Origin: Chiua virens
Lineage: Eukaryota > Basidiomycota > Agaricomycetes > Boletales > Boletaceae
Assembly: GCA_019787685.1 (NCBI GenBank)
Contig: JAHNUO010000014.1
Location: 372,001 to 436,000 of the forward strand
Reading direction: 5' to 3'
DNA: 64,000 nucleotides
Shown piece by piece: positions 11,782-24,140 of this stretch; position 1 is the stretch's first letter, and every line of letters starts with the position of its first letter. The notes below the pieces were generated by a model. That model saw only the letters and a program-made list of their open reading frames with translations, was not told where the DNA came from and searched no databases. Made by a program: the position numbers and the translations under genes.

Positions 11782-13947
11782 ATGGCATCGTGGCGAATCT
11801 TTTGGTCCATTCTTTGGTTCTTGTCTTCGCTCGGCAGATGTGTTCGAGTCACGTCACTCTCCATCGGTGATCACGCTCCCCCTGGGGTTGTTTCCCTGAA
11901 CCTCACGGTAGCTAACAAGTGCGTGGCTCCGGATGGCTTTCCAAGAGTGTAAGTCAAGGCAATTTTTGAGCCTGAAGATTCACTGAGCCGCTTAAGTGCC
12001 ATTCTTGTTGCAAAAGGGGTCGAGGAACCTACGCTACTTGGTCCCGTCATCTCCGGGAACAAGGCACGTCGTAGTCCATTCCATCTCAGCAACCAGCCGT
12101 AATGCGATTGCTCTTCAAGGGTGATAGATCCTTGATAGACGTCACCGACGAATTGACTGACACAAGCATGCTCGCCGGAACTTCGATTGTCAGTGTCCGT
12201 GACCCCCTTGAAACTGCCGCTTATTTCTGATCCGCGTTGTGTTCATAGCACTGGGATGGTCTCTCACAACACTATTCCAACCAAATGGATGGTACAGCCT
12301 ATGTCACGCAGTGCCCAATCTACCCCGGAAATTCCTTCCTGTATAACTTTACTGGCAGAAACCAGGTTGGAACGTACTGGTATCATTCTCACTTTGACGC
12401 GCAATACTGTGACGGTCTCCGTGGAGCTTTCATCATACGTGATCCTGACGATCCTTGCAAGAACCTATACGACTATGGCAACGGTTTGTGTCTGGCTATT
12501 CCATAAGATTGACGAAATGACTTACCCGTGATACATGTGGTAGAATCTACAATTATTGGCTTAATGGACTGGTATGTCCCGTGCTTTGATGTTAATTCTC
12601 GTACTAATCCCTCATCGGGCATGTATCATTACCGTTCTCCTGTCACGCCCTGACAAGTCTGGCCTGATTCGGTTCTCATTAAGTAATGGGGGATGTTACG
12701 AAAACGGCTCTGAATGCCCATTGCTCGCCACTTACATGGTCGAAGCACAGAAACGTTACCGTTTTGGCCTCTTGAACATGTCTTGCAAAACCTTCTTTAA
12801 CTTCTCCATCGATGACCACGCTATGATGGTCATCGAAGTTGATGGAGAGTCCGTCGAGCCTTACACCGTGGACTCCATCCAGATCTTCGCTGCTCAGCGT
12901 CATTCGTTCATCCTCAACGCTAACCAACCAATTAACAACTACTGGATGCGCGCGATCCCAAGTCCAGGAGAGGGTATGGTCATGAACTCGACCACAAGCC
13001 CATACTGAGGTACACTGGCACTCCAAATGTCGACCCTCAGACCACCAACGTGACAACTACCTATTTGAACGAGACGCTTCTACGCTCGTTCGCGGAGCCT
13101 AACCCTCGACTTCTTCAACTCGAAGCAGACATCATGCTCAATGTGGTGTTGGGCAAGGACGATTCAAACTACAGCTTCTTGATCAACGGTGTGCAATGCG
13201 TATCGCCGACTGTCCCTGTTCTATTACAGATCATGAACAAGGAACTGAGCTGGGAGATCGATCCCACGCAATCTATTTATTTGCTTCCGGATGGTACTGG
13301 TTGTCGCCCCGTGAGTTCAATCAGTCTGAGACGAAAAACTTTTATGACTCCTTTCCTCCAATAGCATCCTTTCCATCTGCACGGCGTGGGTTACTTCCCT
13401 GGGATACGTTATCCATTGCTGACAACTGCGACAGCATCATTTCGCCGCCATCAAGAGCGCTGATAGCGAATACCGGAATTGCGACAGACCTGACCGGATC
13501 AGACGACGTAGAGGACGGCGTGACCGCTCAGTTCATCGCCGTGGGTTCTTCACTGGTACGTGTACCATCCAAGGTCATCGAATGGGTTTCACATGCTTGA
13601 TTCTTTGCAGCCGCATTGAATGGCATCTCTATGTGTACGCCAGCCTCGTGCTGCGTAGTCGTACGACGCATACCGACCTTCTCCCGTTTGCAGTGGCATG
13701 GCCGTCGTCTTTGTCGAAGACTGTGCAGACATACGCGTCGATCAACCTTTCGACAGTGAGTCCAATCTAGTTTGCGTGTCGCCGTTAGTGCTCAATCGTT
13801 TTGGTAGATGCCACGCGGGACCTTTGCCCGCATTATAGCCCAACCGAAACCTTTACTCTGCCGCCTCCGAGGGAGACTGCCGGACTATACTTCCCTTCGA
13901 CGACATCGCTTTGCATGCCTACTCCGTTTGTAAAGAGGGTTGTTTAA
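11782..13947 (+). pseudogene. Laccase (multicopper oxidase), broken, copper ligands lost
   Basis: Laccases are secreted copper oxidases acting on phenols. The start at 11,782 gives a secretory leader (MASWRIFWSILWFLSSLG). Exons then carry VSLNLTVANKCVAPDGFPR, DELTDTSMLAGTSI, L1 at 12,249, L2 WYHSHFDAQYCDGLRG at 12,378, YRFGLLNMSCKTFFNFSID, LEADIMLNVVLGKDDS, L3 HPFHLHG at 13,365, L4 across 13,551-13,631, and a C-terminus with GMAVVFVEDCADIRVDQPF and RDLCPHYSPTE ending at TAA 13,945-13,947. Lesions: L1 reads HWDG instead of HWHG; L4 reads HCRIEWHL instead of HCHIEWHL, so two trinuclear-centre His ligands are gone; frame changes lie near 12,650-12,690, 12,975 and 13,540; and one donor is GC (after GNK, about 12,063). 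The T1 Cys is present. Many short introns give the usual layout. Clear family, inactive copy. Confidence 0.9.
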
Positions 13948-15344
13948 TCCACTCTCCTGCCGCTAGGACATTCTTACGCCCCTTCATATCGAAGACTGGA
14001 GTAATTATGATTGGACGACCCTAGAATTTCTCCACACATGATGGACGTCATGCTGGCTTAGATGTATAGATACATTGCTCTCTTGCATTGTGCATACCAC
14101 TTGTAGTATTCTACTCATAATGCACACGGACTTGAACGGACTTTGGTAGCTAGATACACTCGATGTATTCGAGGACTGTGACCTGTCAATGACAAACGAT
14201 CGGACAACCAGACGCCTGCTTATTCACGTTTCGAAAGAGTCGCGTTCCCTTCGAGTTATGAGGCCTCTTCGCATGCATTTTGTGAGTTAAGAAGCATGGC
14301 AAACGTTGAGCAGCAGGTCCCCCTGCGTGGAGTCGCAAAATGAACGAACCAATCGCACACTTTCGGACAAGCCGGACATCGTCATGCAGGCCCAGGGTTC
14401 AAAGTCAGGAATGTGGCAGGTGCAACATCGCTTACTAGTAAATTCACGCCAGTCACAATGGTGATGTACTTCTGACGCAGTCATCAGGTTACTCAACAGT
14501 TCCCGATTGCGCAAGGGTTCGATGTTTCACGAGCGGGCTCGAGCTCGAGTGCGATAATGGATTCTTTTGGCCGTTTCTTGGCGATAGCTGTCATCACACG
14601 GTGCCGCTAGCGCATGTAGTAAACTGTACAGTTCACTGGCAATGGCTCGCAGTGATCGGCAAGTTACACAAACCTGTGCGAACGTCCCTTGACGATTCCA
14701 ACCCTTCAGTACCTGGTCACGGCGCGTCCTCAATTTAACAATGACTTGTACTCGAGGTCCATACTGGTAGCAGCTAAGTGTGATTCAACAAAGCACCGGC
14801 AATCATACCATGTGCAATACCTTTAACTCGAAAAGAAGTTGGGTGATACTAGTTCAGAGGATGGGGTCAACCTGCAAAAGCATCACCACTTCCTAACCCG
14901 ACAAGTTGATGGTATTACATCACCGCTGCCAAATGCAAATCTAGTTCAACGTTGTCAACCTGCATGTCAACCTCGAACTCATCAAACCGTGACTACCCTT
15001 GATGTGTTGTTCAAACTGCAGGGATTTGATGACCAGCCAAATTTGCCCTGGAAACCTGTACAGAGTTACTTTCTGAAACGCTGGCACACGAATCGGTCAA
15101 GTCGCAAAGCGTACTTGTCGGAGACACTATTCATTATCAGCAAGTCCAGGTTGTCTAACTATTCCAGCGAACCAAATCAAGCCAGTTTGGACTCATGTAT
15201 GGGGGACCGTATTGGACAAAATCATTGACTTAGTTTTGGCGTGTTTTAGGTCTAGTCTTGTGCCTAAAGCCAACTTTGTAATGATTTAGTAGCATCAGAA
15301 CTTGCGCTTGTATTTCTCGCTTAGCTAATCAGCTTTGAGTTTAC
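13948..15344. other. No recognised gene
   Basis: Open stretches exist at 14,287-14,733 (-, two frames) and 14,839-15,228 (+, 129 residues) but have no recognisable domain, repeat or splice signals. A short GC palindrome (CTCGAGCTCGAG) lies near 14,537. Confidence 0.4.
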
Positions 15345-15424
15345 ACAATAATAATCGTCTCCCCGGCCCTCACAAGGGCTCACTCCGTCTGATCTAAGTC
15401 ACTCGCGCACCTTGTCTGACGACA
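15345..15424 (-). mobile_element. Inverted 80-bp copy of the Helitron helicase gene
   Basis: The reverse complement of this stretch matches 22,831-22,910 at about 77 of 80 bases. It includes the helicase exon end (reading VRE in the frame of the source) and the beginning of its intron, so it is a DNA-level copy and not derived from mRNA. It has no other Helitron sequence beside it. Confidence 0.85.
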
Positions 15425-16080
15425 CATAGTATACTAGTAGCCACAAATCAGGCCCTTCGCTGAGATCCAGCACTGCCGTGACACCTATCAGTACAACAGT
15501 CAGGTTACGCATGATCAAGCACTTGGCTAGCTGCGAGATCGTGCGACCCTCGCACGTACTAGTACTGTATAGTACATCATATCGCACACCCCCCGGTGAC
15601 CTCAATGCTCATCCATGCAAGACGTCATGTCACTTCCTTCCTAAATGGACCGGCCACGCGCACGGGCAAGTGTATGAATTCAGCACGTTTTGAGCGGCTG
15701 TACTAAAAAAATCCTGTCTCTGAGCTGGAAGTACAGCCGAACGACAGACTTGATGCTTCTGGTAACCCCGAAAACTTAAGTGAAGATCAAGTCAAAATCG
15801 TCGATCCGCATATCATAAAGCCCAGTCAACATCGAAGTCCCTTCGCTTTGGCAACACTAATTGAGTTGGAATTTCACAATTTCCCGCATCCCGACGCTGA
15901 CCATCCTCTCGGCTCGCCTTCCGGCTCAAAGACTCTGGCTATAACCAAATTTCCCTCTGTGCTGCGATCCTCTTCTTCCAGCCAGCATACAGGTCGCATG
16001 CACGCTTCTCATCTTGCTTTCTCGGACTGCAGCATAACGATTCACCGTTAGTTGACACGGTCTACGAATTACCTACTTAC
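15425..16080. other. No recognised gene
   Basis: Short frames only. The region follows the second exon of the gene on the - strand and should hold that gene's third exon if it were complete, but nothing resembling the third exon of the paralogue at 55.35-55.7 kb is visible. Confidence 0.4.
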
Positions 16081-16900
16081 TTCCCATCCCCGCGAGCCCC
16101 CTCATTGTGGTGAGAGTTCTCAGCGGATGTTGCAGAAGGGACCGACCTCCACTGTTCGTGTTCCACAAATTCTTGGTAGAGCGCACAGCTATACTCAAAC
16201 CAACTGTCAGACTCCAGCTCCACAGATGGCGCGTGAGGGATCCGAGCTCTTCGGTTCTCTTCCAGGAGAAGCTTATGCTCTTGCGTATACTCAGGGGGGA
16301 GGGAACCGAAAAGAATCTTGTTGGGAGCCTTTTTTTGAGACCATAATGTCCAATCTGCCACAACTTTAGAGATGCTCCGCCAACAAGCAAGGTTAATCAC
16401 ATACCAAACTTCGTCGGGTCCAGTTTCCACTTATTACTTTCAATCTCACGGACATCTCGTGGGGGGACGGGAGTGTCCTTGTTGTACAGGCAGATCAGAA
16501 AGGTGCGGAGATAGTATGAATGAAATGGTTGGCTTCGGCGGATGGGCATTTCCGGTGTTGGAGTTGGAGTACCGTGGGTATACCAGTAGGAAATAACTTC
16601 GCGAAAAAATCTGGCTCGTAATTCGACCGTGTAGTTGACGAGGGCCATAAGGAAGTGGCGGATGCCATGAGGAAACCGTTTGTCAATGGAAGCACACCAG
16701 AGGCAGTATATGGTGTGATTTAATAACCTCAGTGCAAACTTGCACTGCCGGGGAATCCATATGTGATGTTCTTCCTGTTCCACGACCGGAAAAGCCTCCA
16801 ACGCGTTATCGTAACCCCCACATCGCATCAGAGGGGGAGGGTTTGGTTCGGCGTTCTTCACGGCGTTCCCCCAGATCTCCTGGGCCCGGGTTATATCCAT
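16081..16900 (-). CDS. Unknown protein family, copy 1 (paralogue of 54.5 kb gene)
   Basis: Exon 1 is 16,900-16,405; a 41-bp intron (16,364-16,404) follows; exon 2 is 16,363-16,081 and ends at a GTAAGT donor. The product contains HIWIPRQCKFALRLLNHTIY, CLWCASIDKRFP, CLYNKDTPVPP, then VADWTLWSQKKAPNKILFGS, LPPEYTQEHKLLLEENRR, IPHAPSVELESDSW. Each block aligns with the gene at 54,485-55,291, with the same intron position, so this is a true diverged paralogue. No known domain is recognised. It is divergent from the Helitron Rep region, which starts only about 50-100 bp away. The 3' part is not found, so the copy may be truncated. Both exons are open and splice in frame. Confidence 0.6.
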
Positions 16901-16949
16901 TCTTCGCTATTGGAGAAGCGTTGGGACGTCGAAGTTGCAAGTTTCAATT

Positions 16950-19409
16950 TGAGTCGGAATCCCAATTTGCCACCCGTGGTAAAATATTACATAACATTAC
17001 AATCTACACGGCCAAATTACATAACGCGGATTCAGTTGAACAATTTATGTAATCCGAACGACATTCGCGATCCTATTGCATAGATTTTTGCGAGGGAGGA
17101 AATAGACATGGATTCTTTTTCACGGATCACTGGGCCAGGCCTGCACAAACTGGCGAGAAACGTCGCAAGAGACCCCTACGCAGCCGCGAAGTACTTTTTC
17201 TTTATCATCAAGACGTTCTTTGTGACACTCTTCGGTATTCAAGCCGAACGCAGCCGTGTCAAGAACTGCGTCGGCGTATTCGGTCGAGTCAGCGCGTACT
17301 TTGGTGTAGTTGAGGCTCAGGGCCGTGGCACACTCCACCTTCACTGTTTTTATCTGGTTGGAGAATACGACTAATGTTTACGAACTCCGGGACCTTCTTG
17401 CGACTGACAGTTTCCGGGAAAGAATCCAACAATTCATCCGCATGGATATCCGGGCACATGTTGACGGACTAGACGAAGAGACCATTCGTTCCACACCCCG
17501 AAATTCACAGATTGGGTTATTCTCGTGTTCCTGATCCGGATGGGAGATGATGCAGTATCTGGAACGGGAGGTGGTCCGTGCCAGTCAAATTCACACCTGT
17601 TCGACCACCTCATGTCTTCGCTTCAATAACCATGGTCGAGTGTCGTGTAAACGACATGCTCAGTGGATGCAGCAGGAAACTGGACCTCTAAGAGGACATA
17701 TCGATACATGAACAATTTCTGCTCAGCAACTTCGACATCTCTCTTCTGCAACAATGATATCAAAATCCTGACGAATGGCAAGGACACGAAGGATGTGATG
17801 TGGTACATCACTTCGTACGCAACCAAAAAACAATCAAAGAACAATAACGTCTCTGCACTAATGGCAGACGCACTACTGTATTATGAGCCCCATAGCGAGC
17901 ATATCTCAAGCCTCCTCGAGCAAAACCAGCTTTTGATTTTCAGGTGCCAGCAAGCAATTAATCGTGAGATGGAACTTTCGGGACCGCAGGTAGTCTCGTA
18001 TATCATCGGAGAGGGGGATTGCATTCCAACACATCAGTATGCTCCGCTTTATTTCGTGCAAAGACTACTCGAAAATACACTCGGGGATCTAACAGGTTCA
18101 GAGATTGTTACTACCACGTAAGCCAACGATTTTACTCAGGAAGAAGGAAAAGAGACCGATAATTATGAACGTTTAGGCAAAGCGAATCCGTGTCGGCCAA
18201 CAACGACGTGGAAAATGAGCACGAACCTGAGTTGCACGCCAACACGGTGAGTAAAGTAACGGACGGAATTACTGCACAGCAATCACGACTCGATTTAGTA
18301 ACAATTAGGAAACAGTCACGCTAGAAATTGGAACCAAAGGTCATCTCCAAACACGCGCATCTCAACTTGATGACTACCGCTTCCGGGGTAACGAGCTCGA
18401 AAATCTATCATACCTGGAATTCGTAATCAACACGTATGAAGAATGTATTCCCGTTGAAATGCGCGACCCAGAGCAGTATGAACAGAACCCCCCACAGGCT
18501 GAAGAAACCCGTTCCTCCATTCTAGGGGGCCGGCCTCCTCAGCAACGTAGTCGATATCTTCTCGAACATCCCCGATCCAAATTATACGCGTGGGTGATCC
18601 GCCCTCCCGGTCATAATACCCTCCTAAAAATAGTCGGTCCCTTCTTCCCTTCCTCCAAGGATCCTGATCGCCGGATATTTTACTGTGTTTACTGTGCTTC
18701 AATGCTTGCATTACTGGTTCCGTGGCGAGAAATTGGAGACATAATTTCAATAGGGAGCACTTGGGAGGCGGCCCTTAATGAGTTTTTATGTTTCGCGACA
18801 CCTATGTAGATGAAGGTGGTTGCGGGCGTGGAATACTACTATGAGTATCGCATTGCCGCTCTGAAGCGGGACAATGTTTCAGGTCAGGAGGATCCGGATC
18901 TGGATGCAGAAACAGATCTTGTCAATGACAGGATGCAAAGAATGAACGAAGAAGATATGACAATGGACGCTTACGAGGGCACACAAGGAAGACCTTTGAC
19001 GGAGGCAGATCTTCACACATTTGAACGTGACCAGCGGAGCGGCCGCGAGGAGCAACATGCCGCAAGTGCAATCATGATTGCTCACTCAAAGAACATTTTT
19101 TCAACTCAGACACTATCGGGGGACACTATGGCGAGCGATTCAGGAGGCCAGATTCCTGCTAATGTTGTGTTGGCCAGTCGTGAGGACGAAAACCGACTAC
19201 AACGATGGCAACAGATGGTGCAAAATTGCGTTGAATCCACGGCCCTCAGTGGAAACAGCCGTGTTGAAGAACGCGATCTAGGTTCAACACAGGTTATGAG
19301 TTCCCTCGCTGTTGTGGACAATGGCGAAACCACTCACCTAGAAGAAACCACCACATCAGAAACAGAACACTTTTGCGCGGGCGATCCTTCCCAACTTCTG
19401 CATCAGTAA
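16950..19409 (+). pseudogene. Helitron RepHel, Rep and middle region, broken
   Basis: This is the replication-initiator half of a rolling-circle Helitron transposase. Seen: GPGLHKLARNVARDPYAAAK and FFVTLFGI, then the HUH-type Rep motif GTLHLHCFYLV near 17,325-17,355, and the tyrosine motif WYITSYATKKQ near 17,800-17,830 with two Tyr three residues apart, preceded by NDIKILTNGKDTKDVM. The region after 18,460 is the Helitron linker (RPPQQRSRYLLEHP, RPPGHNTLLKIVGPFFP, VEYYYEYRIAALKRDN). The frame changes between blocks near 17,375, 17,540-17,660, 18,120-18,460 and 18,805. Only part of these could be introns, so it is probably dead. The helicase half resumes at 22.3 kb. A DUF6570-type N-terminal part is not seen upstream. 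Confidence 0.8.
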
Positions 19410-22290
19410 ATTCACAAGTTGCTTTCTGCACTTTTTCAGACATTTCATTTACGTCAAGATCATCAAAAGCGCATAAAGCACGAAAGCACCCAAAAGCCTG
19501 AATAGTATCATATGCTTCGAAAGAGAATCAAAAGTAGCTATACCATCAAAAGCACATATTGGGTCAACTATAATAAACTTCTATTACAAATGACCTATCT
19601 ACGAGAGCTGCGAAGGTGACTGATGAGTATTGTAATGTCTAGACAATTGCGGTATGTAGTTGGTGTCGTATCGTCGTCTCGCCGTGATGAACTGGTGGTG
19701 AGGTCACGTGTGGGCAGGCAAGGTGAAGGCGACGAGGGTGAGTGGCGATGATGAGGGCAAGGACGTGACCACCGCGTTATCACGTCGTCGTCGTCGTCGT
19801 CGTCAGGCGAGGTGAAAGGTAAGATGAAGGGAGAGGGAAGGGCGAGGTGAGGGTGACGAGGGTGAGTGGCGATGATGATGACGACGACATTTTCATTGTC
19901 CTCGTCCTCAAGGGAGGAGAAAGAAGAAGCGAGGTGGAGGGAGAGGGAGAGGGAAGGGAAGGGAAGAGTGAGGCGAAGGCGGCGAGAGCCAGTGGCGACG
20001 GCGACGGCGACAACGACGATAATGTGAAAACTGTGTTATCGTATCATTGACTGAATAAACATGAGTGACCAGAAGTGACCACGTTCAAGGTACACATACT
20101 CGGTGCGATCTCCAACAAGCATCACGGACTTGACATCTCCGAATTGTTGGAATTTGCGACACACTTCGTCGTCATCAATGTGTTGATGAGAATCTTTTAA
20201 CGTGACTATCAGACAGCCTTCACGTTGGTATTGCTAATCCAATATTAATGCATGTAAAATCACAGAATTCCGAAGGACGTACTTGATTTTTCTCTCGGTC
20301 GCTTCCCCCTTGTTTTTTATCATCACACAGTAATGAATAATGGACATCAATCTAATGTGAGGATGTCGTCAGTCAGATCAACCTACATATTGAAAACAGT
20401 GGACCCACCGGTCGACCGCTAATCTCGGAACCTTGTAAGCGTTCCCTGGCTCTTTTGGCAGCCCTTAGATCATATTAAATGGGAAACTAAGCAAGGAATA
20501 CACAGCATCACCGCTGTAGCTCACATAGATAACAAAAACCATTCCATGCGTGGCAATGAGATCGAAAAACGTCTTAATTCCACCATGTTCTTCAAACAAA
20601 CGACAGACGTCTTCATTATTTGTTTCGTACTGATAAAAATGGGACTGTCAGCGTGAGCATATATATGCAGTGCGAGCGTAGAATGCATTGCACTTGGTGA
20701 TAACTTGCCTTGATATTCCGAATAATTAGCGTTCGACAAGGTCGCTTGTGCTGTATGTGTTCTTCAATAGTGGAATCATGGATCTTGTCATCATGTTCGC
20801 GGCAGATAACCCCTCCTTCCATCTCGCCTGACAATGACGATGGCGACAATGTGATGTCTGTGCTGTTCGGGTACGACCAAAGCCACCTTCATCGTAGTTG
20901 GTGTCGGAGGCTTCTAACAGGGATTGATGCAGTGAGATCAAGAATTTTTTATCACGTTGTTGTCGTTGTCATCGTCAGGCAAGGCGAGGGTGAAAGTGGA
21001 AGGTGTTATTGCTATCATCGTGTAGGGTTGACCACGAAAGGTAGCCTGGGACAGTGGGACTTAGCATTTTTTGGGAGTGAATGTGTCACGTGACACTGAG
21101 CCTGTGACTAGTGATGTTTTCATGTCCACAGTGACTCCACATTCATCATGCTCATTCGTCACACGAGGACAGTGATGTCGATGTGTGCCACGCGCCACAC
21201 ACCGCCACCATAACCTGCTCATCAACGAGGTCGAGGTCAAGCCTGAGGACGTGACACGATGACAGTGTGGAGGACGAGCAGGCACCCCACTGGCATACAA
21301 CGATGGTGACAACGGCGACAACGACGACGTGTGGCCACATTCCCCACTGCCCATCCTTTCGTGGCAATAAGGATGGGGATGATGCAGTGTTGCCGATGAC
21401 CAATGTCATCAACAACACAACAACAACAATGGCCTTAATGCCCCCCACACGATGACGGCGATGGGCTCAGCACAATGACAATGATGTCATGTGAAGCATG
21501 CAACGTGCCACACACGACAAGGAGGGCGATGACTATGACATGCCCTACACAACAAGGATGCGACAAGGGTGATTGCCATGCACCCCATGCAACAAGGATG
21601 TGACGAGAGCAATAGATTCGATGTACGATGTGCCCACATGAAGATCCAACGAGAACGACAATGCGATGTCGTCAACGGTCTAGCCATCCACGAGATCACG
21701 ATGACAACTGGCAAGGAAAGGACATGGTGCAACAGGACGACAACGTGGCGAAAAGCGAGACAATGACCAGAAGAGGATGAAGGAGCGACGCTATGACTAG
21801 GACACAATGGGCCCAGGCAGAGCGGTCCAATGTCAAACCTCCCCGATCATTTAATAAAGCCTCAGGGAAGATGAGCGCAAAACTTTGTGAGGCCTATGAT
21901 ACTCCTGGGCCGTTGGTGCCACTGGCAGCAAGAAGTTACTGCCGCATCCGTTTTCTGTCAGACCCATTACCTTTATTTATTTATTTGGTTTGTCTTCGTT
22001 GTCTTCGGTTACGTGTTACTCTCACTCATTCCTTTCTCTACTCGTGACACTTGTTTTCCTCACGTTTTCCCCCTCCTCTTGGTCGTATTTAGCCTGGACT
22101 AGGTGCTACTATTAAGTAGTATTTTAGACGATTTCAATCCAATTTTTTTATCTTTTTCATGCCCGAAAAGGCATGCAAATGTGTTAAAATCAATGCTAAA
22201 AGGTAATTAAAACGTTGAGATCTACTCTTAACGGCTTGTTCATGCTTTTCGGGTAATTACGAAAAGTATGAAATAGTAACAAAAAGTCGA
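19410..22290. other. Low-complexity insertion splitting the Helitron gene
   Basis: About 2.9 kb between the Helitron linker (ends 19,409) and helicase half (starts about 22,300). It contains minisatellite-like GGTGAGTGGCGATGATGA repeats, (GTC)n, and at 21.1-21.8 kb degenerate ACGATGACGA/CAACAAGGATG words. The last 150 bases are AT-rich with two short palindromes (CATGCCCGAAAAGGCATG near 22,160; CTTTTCGGGTAATTACGAAAAG near 22,243). Long frames inside arise from the repeats. I found no inverted or direct repeats that clearly bound it. Confidence 0.6.
19680..20030. repeat. Degenerate GA/GTC-rich minisatellite
   Basis: The unit around GACGAGGGTGAGTGGCGATG occurs near 19,728 and 19,856, with a weaker copy near 19,980, a spacing of about 125-128 bases. 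A run of GTC trinucleotides lies at about 19,783-19,804. Weak further copies appear near 20,970. Confidence 0.7.
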
Positions 22291-22299
22291 CTTAAAGCT

Positions 22300-24140
22300 C
22301 AGAAAAGCTACTCGACAATTTACTGATGGCCTGCTCGAGCAGCGTAGGGTATATGATATCATTGATTGGTATATTTGCCAAGAACTCGCTGGAAAGAACC
22401 CTCCACAGTTGTTGATGGTAATTCCTGGCGAAGGGGGTGTAGGAAAGTCCCAAACAATCCAAACGGTGACCGAAAACTTTGTCTCGAGAAAGATCCAGGA
22501 CCGACTCGTAAAAGGAGCATACACTGGTATCGCTGCATCGCTCATCGACGGGAAAACATTGCATGTACTGGCAGGAATTTCCGTGAACGGGCGAGAACCT
22601 GGTGCACGTGCATTAAAAAAGCTCGCCCAGTTTTGGAAGGAGAAATCATTTCTGATTATCGACGAGATATCAATTGTCTCCCGCAAATTCTTTGCACAAT
22701 TGTCCCGATGCATCGCCAGAGCGAAGGTGATGGACGGGGATCGCAACGAAGTTGAGGACGTTCCATGCGGAGGCATGAACGTGATCTTAGTTGGTGATTT
22801 CCATCAATTCCCACCGGTCGTATCTAAAATGTCGTCAGACGAGGTGCGCGAGCGACTTAGATCAGACGGAGTGAGCCCTTGTGAGGGCCGGGGAGACGAC
22901 TATTATTATTTCCCCTTCGTACAGGTTGACATTATATACGTTCAGCGATATGCACGACTTTGTAGCTGAATAATTCACGACGATGTATAAGCTGAGTCTT
23001 TGCGATGGGTGACTCATTGGCCGAGCTTGGTTTGCTCGTATTTGTGCTAATACGATGTATCGTCGATTTCCAACATAAAAAAAGCGCACCAAGTACTGTG
23101 CTATCCATGCAATATTGCATCGGACACCGCCGAAGAAATGATGGGCCGCAGTTTACAACCGTAGTCTGCCTCAAGCAGCAGGTCCGTGTCACCGATGCAG
23201 TGTGGACAGATCTACTGCAACATGTTCGACATGGGAGTTGTAGGGCCCAGCACATTGAAACGTTGCGGTCTCTTATCATAACCAATCCATCTTTCCCATC
23301 GACGGACTTCACGCTGGATCCTTGGAGAAACCATGTTCTTATTACCCCGAGGCATTCTGTTCGAAGGTCATGGAATGAACATACAACACGTTCACTGTGC
23401 ACACTGGAAACGGGTATGGGAACCGATCTTCGTTTGCCACGCGCACGACACGATCCAGGGGCGTCCTCTTTCGCTGGGCGAAAAGTTTGCTGTTGCGAGC
23501 AAAAGGTCCAGAGAAAGACAGGAAGAAATGGCGGGCTTGCCAAACACAGTCGAGCTTGCGATCGGGGTGGAAGTAATGGTGACGTTCAACGTCGAAACCA
23601 GTCTCGACGTTGCAACGGGTCTCGAAGCCAACTCGTCGGAATAACTCTGGACAATCGGGAAACAGCCCAACTACAACTACGAAGGGAAGTCATCGAGCTC
23701 ACGCTTCCGCCGTAACATGTTTTAGTAAAATTGCAGCGAACCAAAGCAAAACCGCTACAAGACCTTGCCGAGGGAATTTTACCCCTCGTACCGTTGGAGC
23801 GTTAATTCCAGGTGATTCACGATGGAACGAAAAAGGGGTCAAAAGGCTGCAATTACCAGCTCACGGCCCCTTACGCATCCACCGACTACCGTGCACAAGG
23901 ACAAACAATCAACCCGGTCGTAGTAGACATTGGCACCCCTCCCACAGGGGAGTTAACAGCGTTTAACGCGTACGTGACACTCTCACGCAGTCCAGGTCGA
24001 AGCGGCATCAGACCGTTGCGCGACTTCGAACGACAAAATTTTCACATCACATCCCAACGAACATTTACGGGTCGAAGATGCCCGCCTCGACAGTTTGGAT
24101 AAAGTAACCGCAGCGTGGTGGACCAAGGTGCAAGAAGCAT
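22300..24140 (+). pseudogene. Helitron RepHel, Pif1-type helicase region, broken
   Basis: Helicase half of the Helitron transposase. Seen: ELAGKNPPQLLMVIPG with Walker A GEGGVGKSQT near 22,427, Walker B FLIIDEIS near 22,650, VILVGDFHQFPPVVSK near 22,780, an intron beginning at 22,871, then VVCLKQQVRVTDAVWTDLL, HVLITPRHSVRRSWNEHT, KFAVASKRS, ELAIGVEVMVTFNVETSLD, and the C-terminal helicase motif DYRAQGQTINPVVVDIGTPP with AFNAYVTLSRSPGRSGIRPL. Motif order and spacing follow family expectation. The frame moves at least near 23,400, 23,600 and 23,810, and stops lie between blocks, so the gene is not functional. An 80-bp piece is duplicated inverted at 15.35 kb. Confidence 0.85.

Noticed and set aside
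19595..21807. Many Arg/Ser/Asp-rich open frames
   Set aside because: Caused by GTC, GA and ACGATG low-complexity repeats; no domain, no splice logic.
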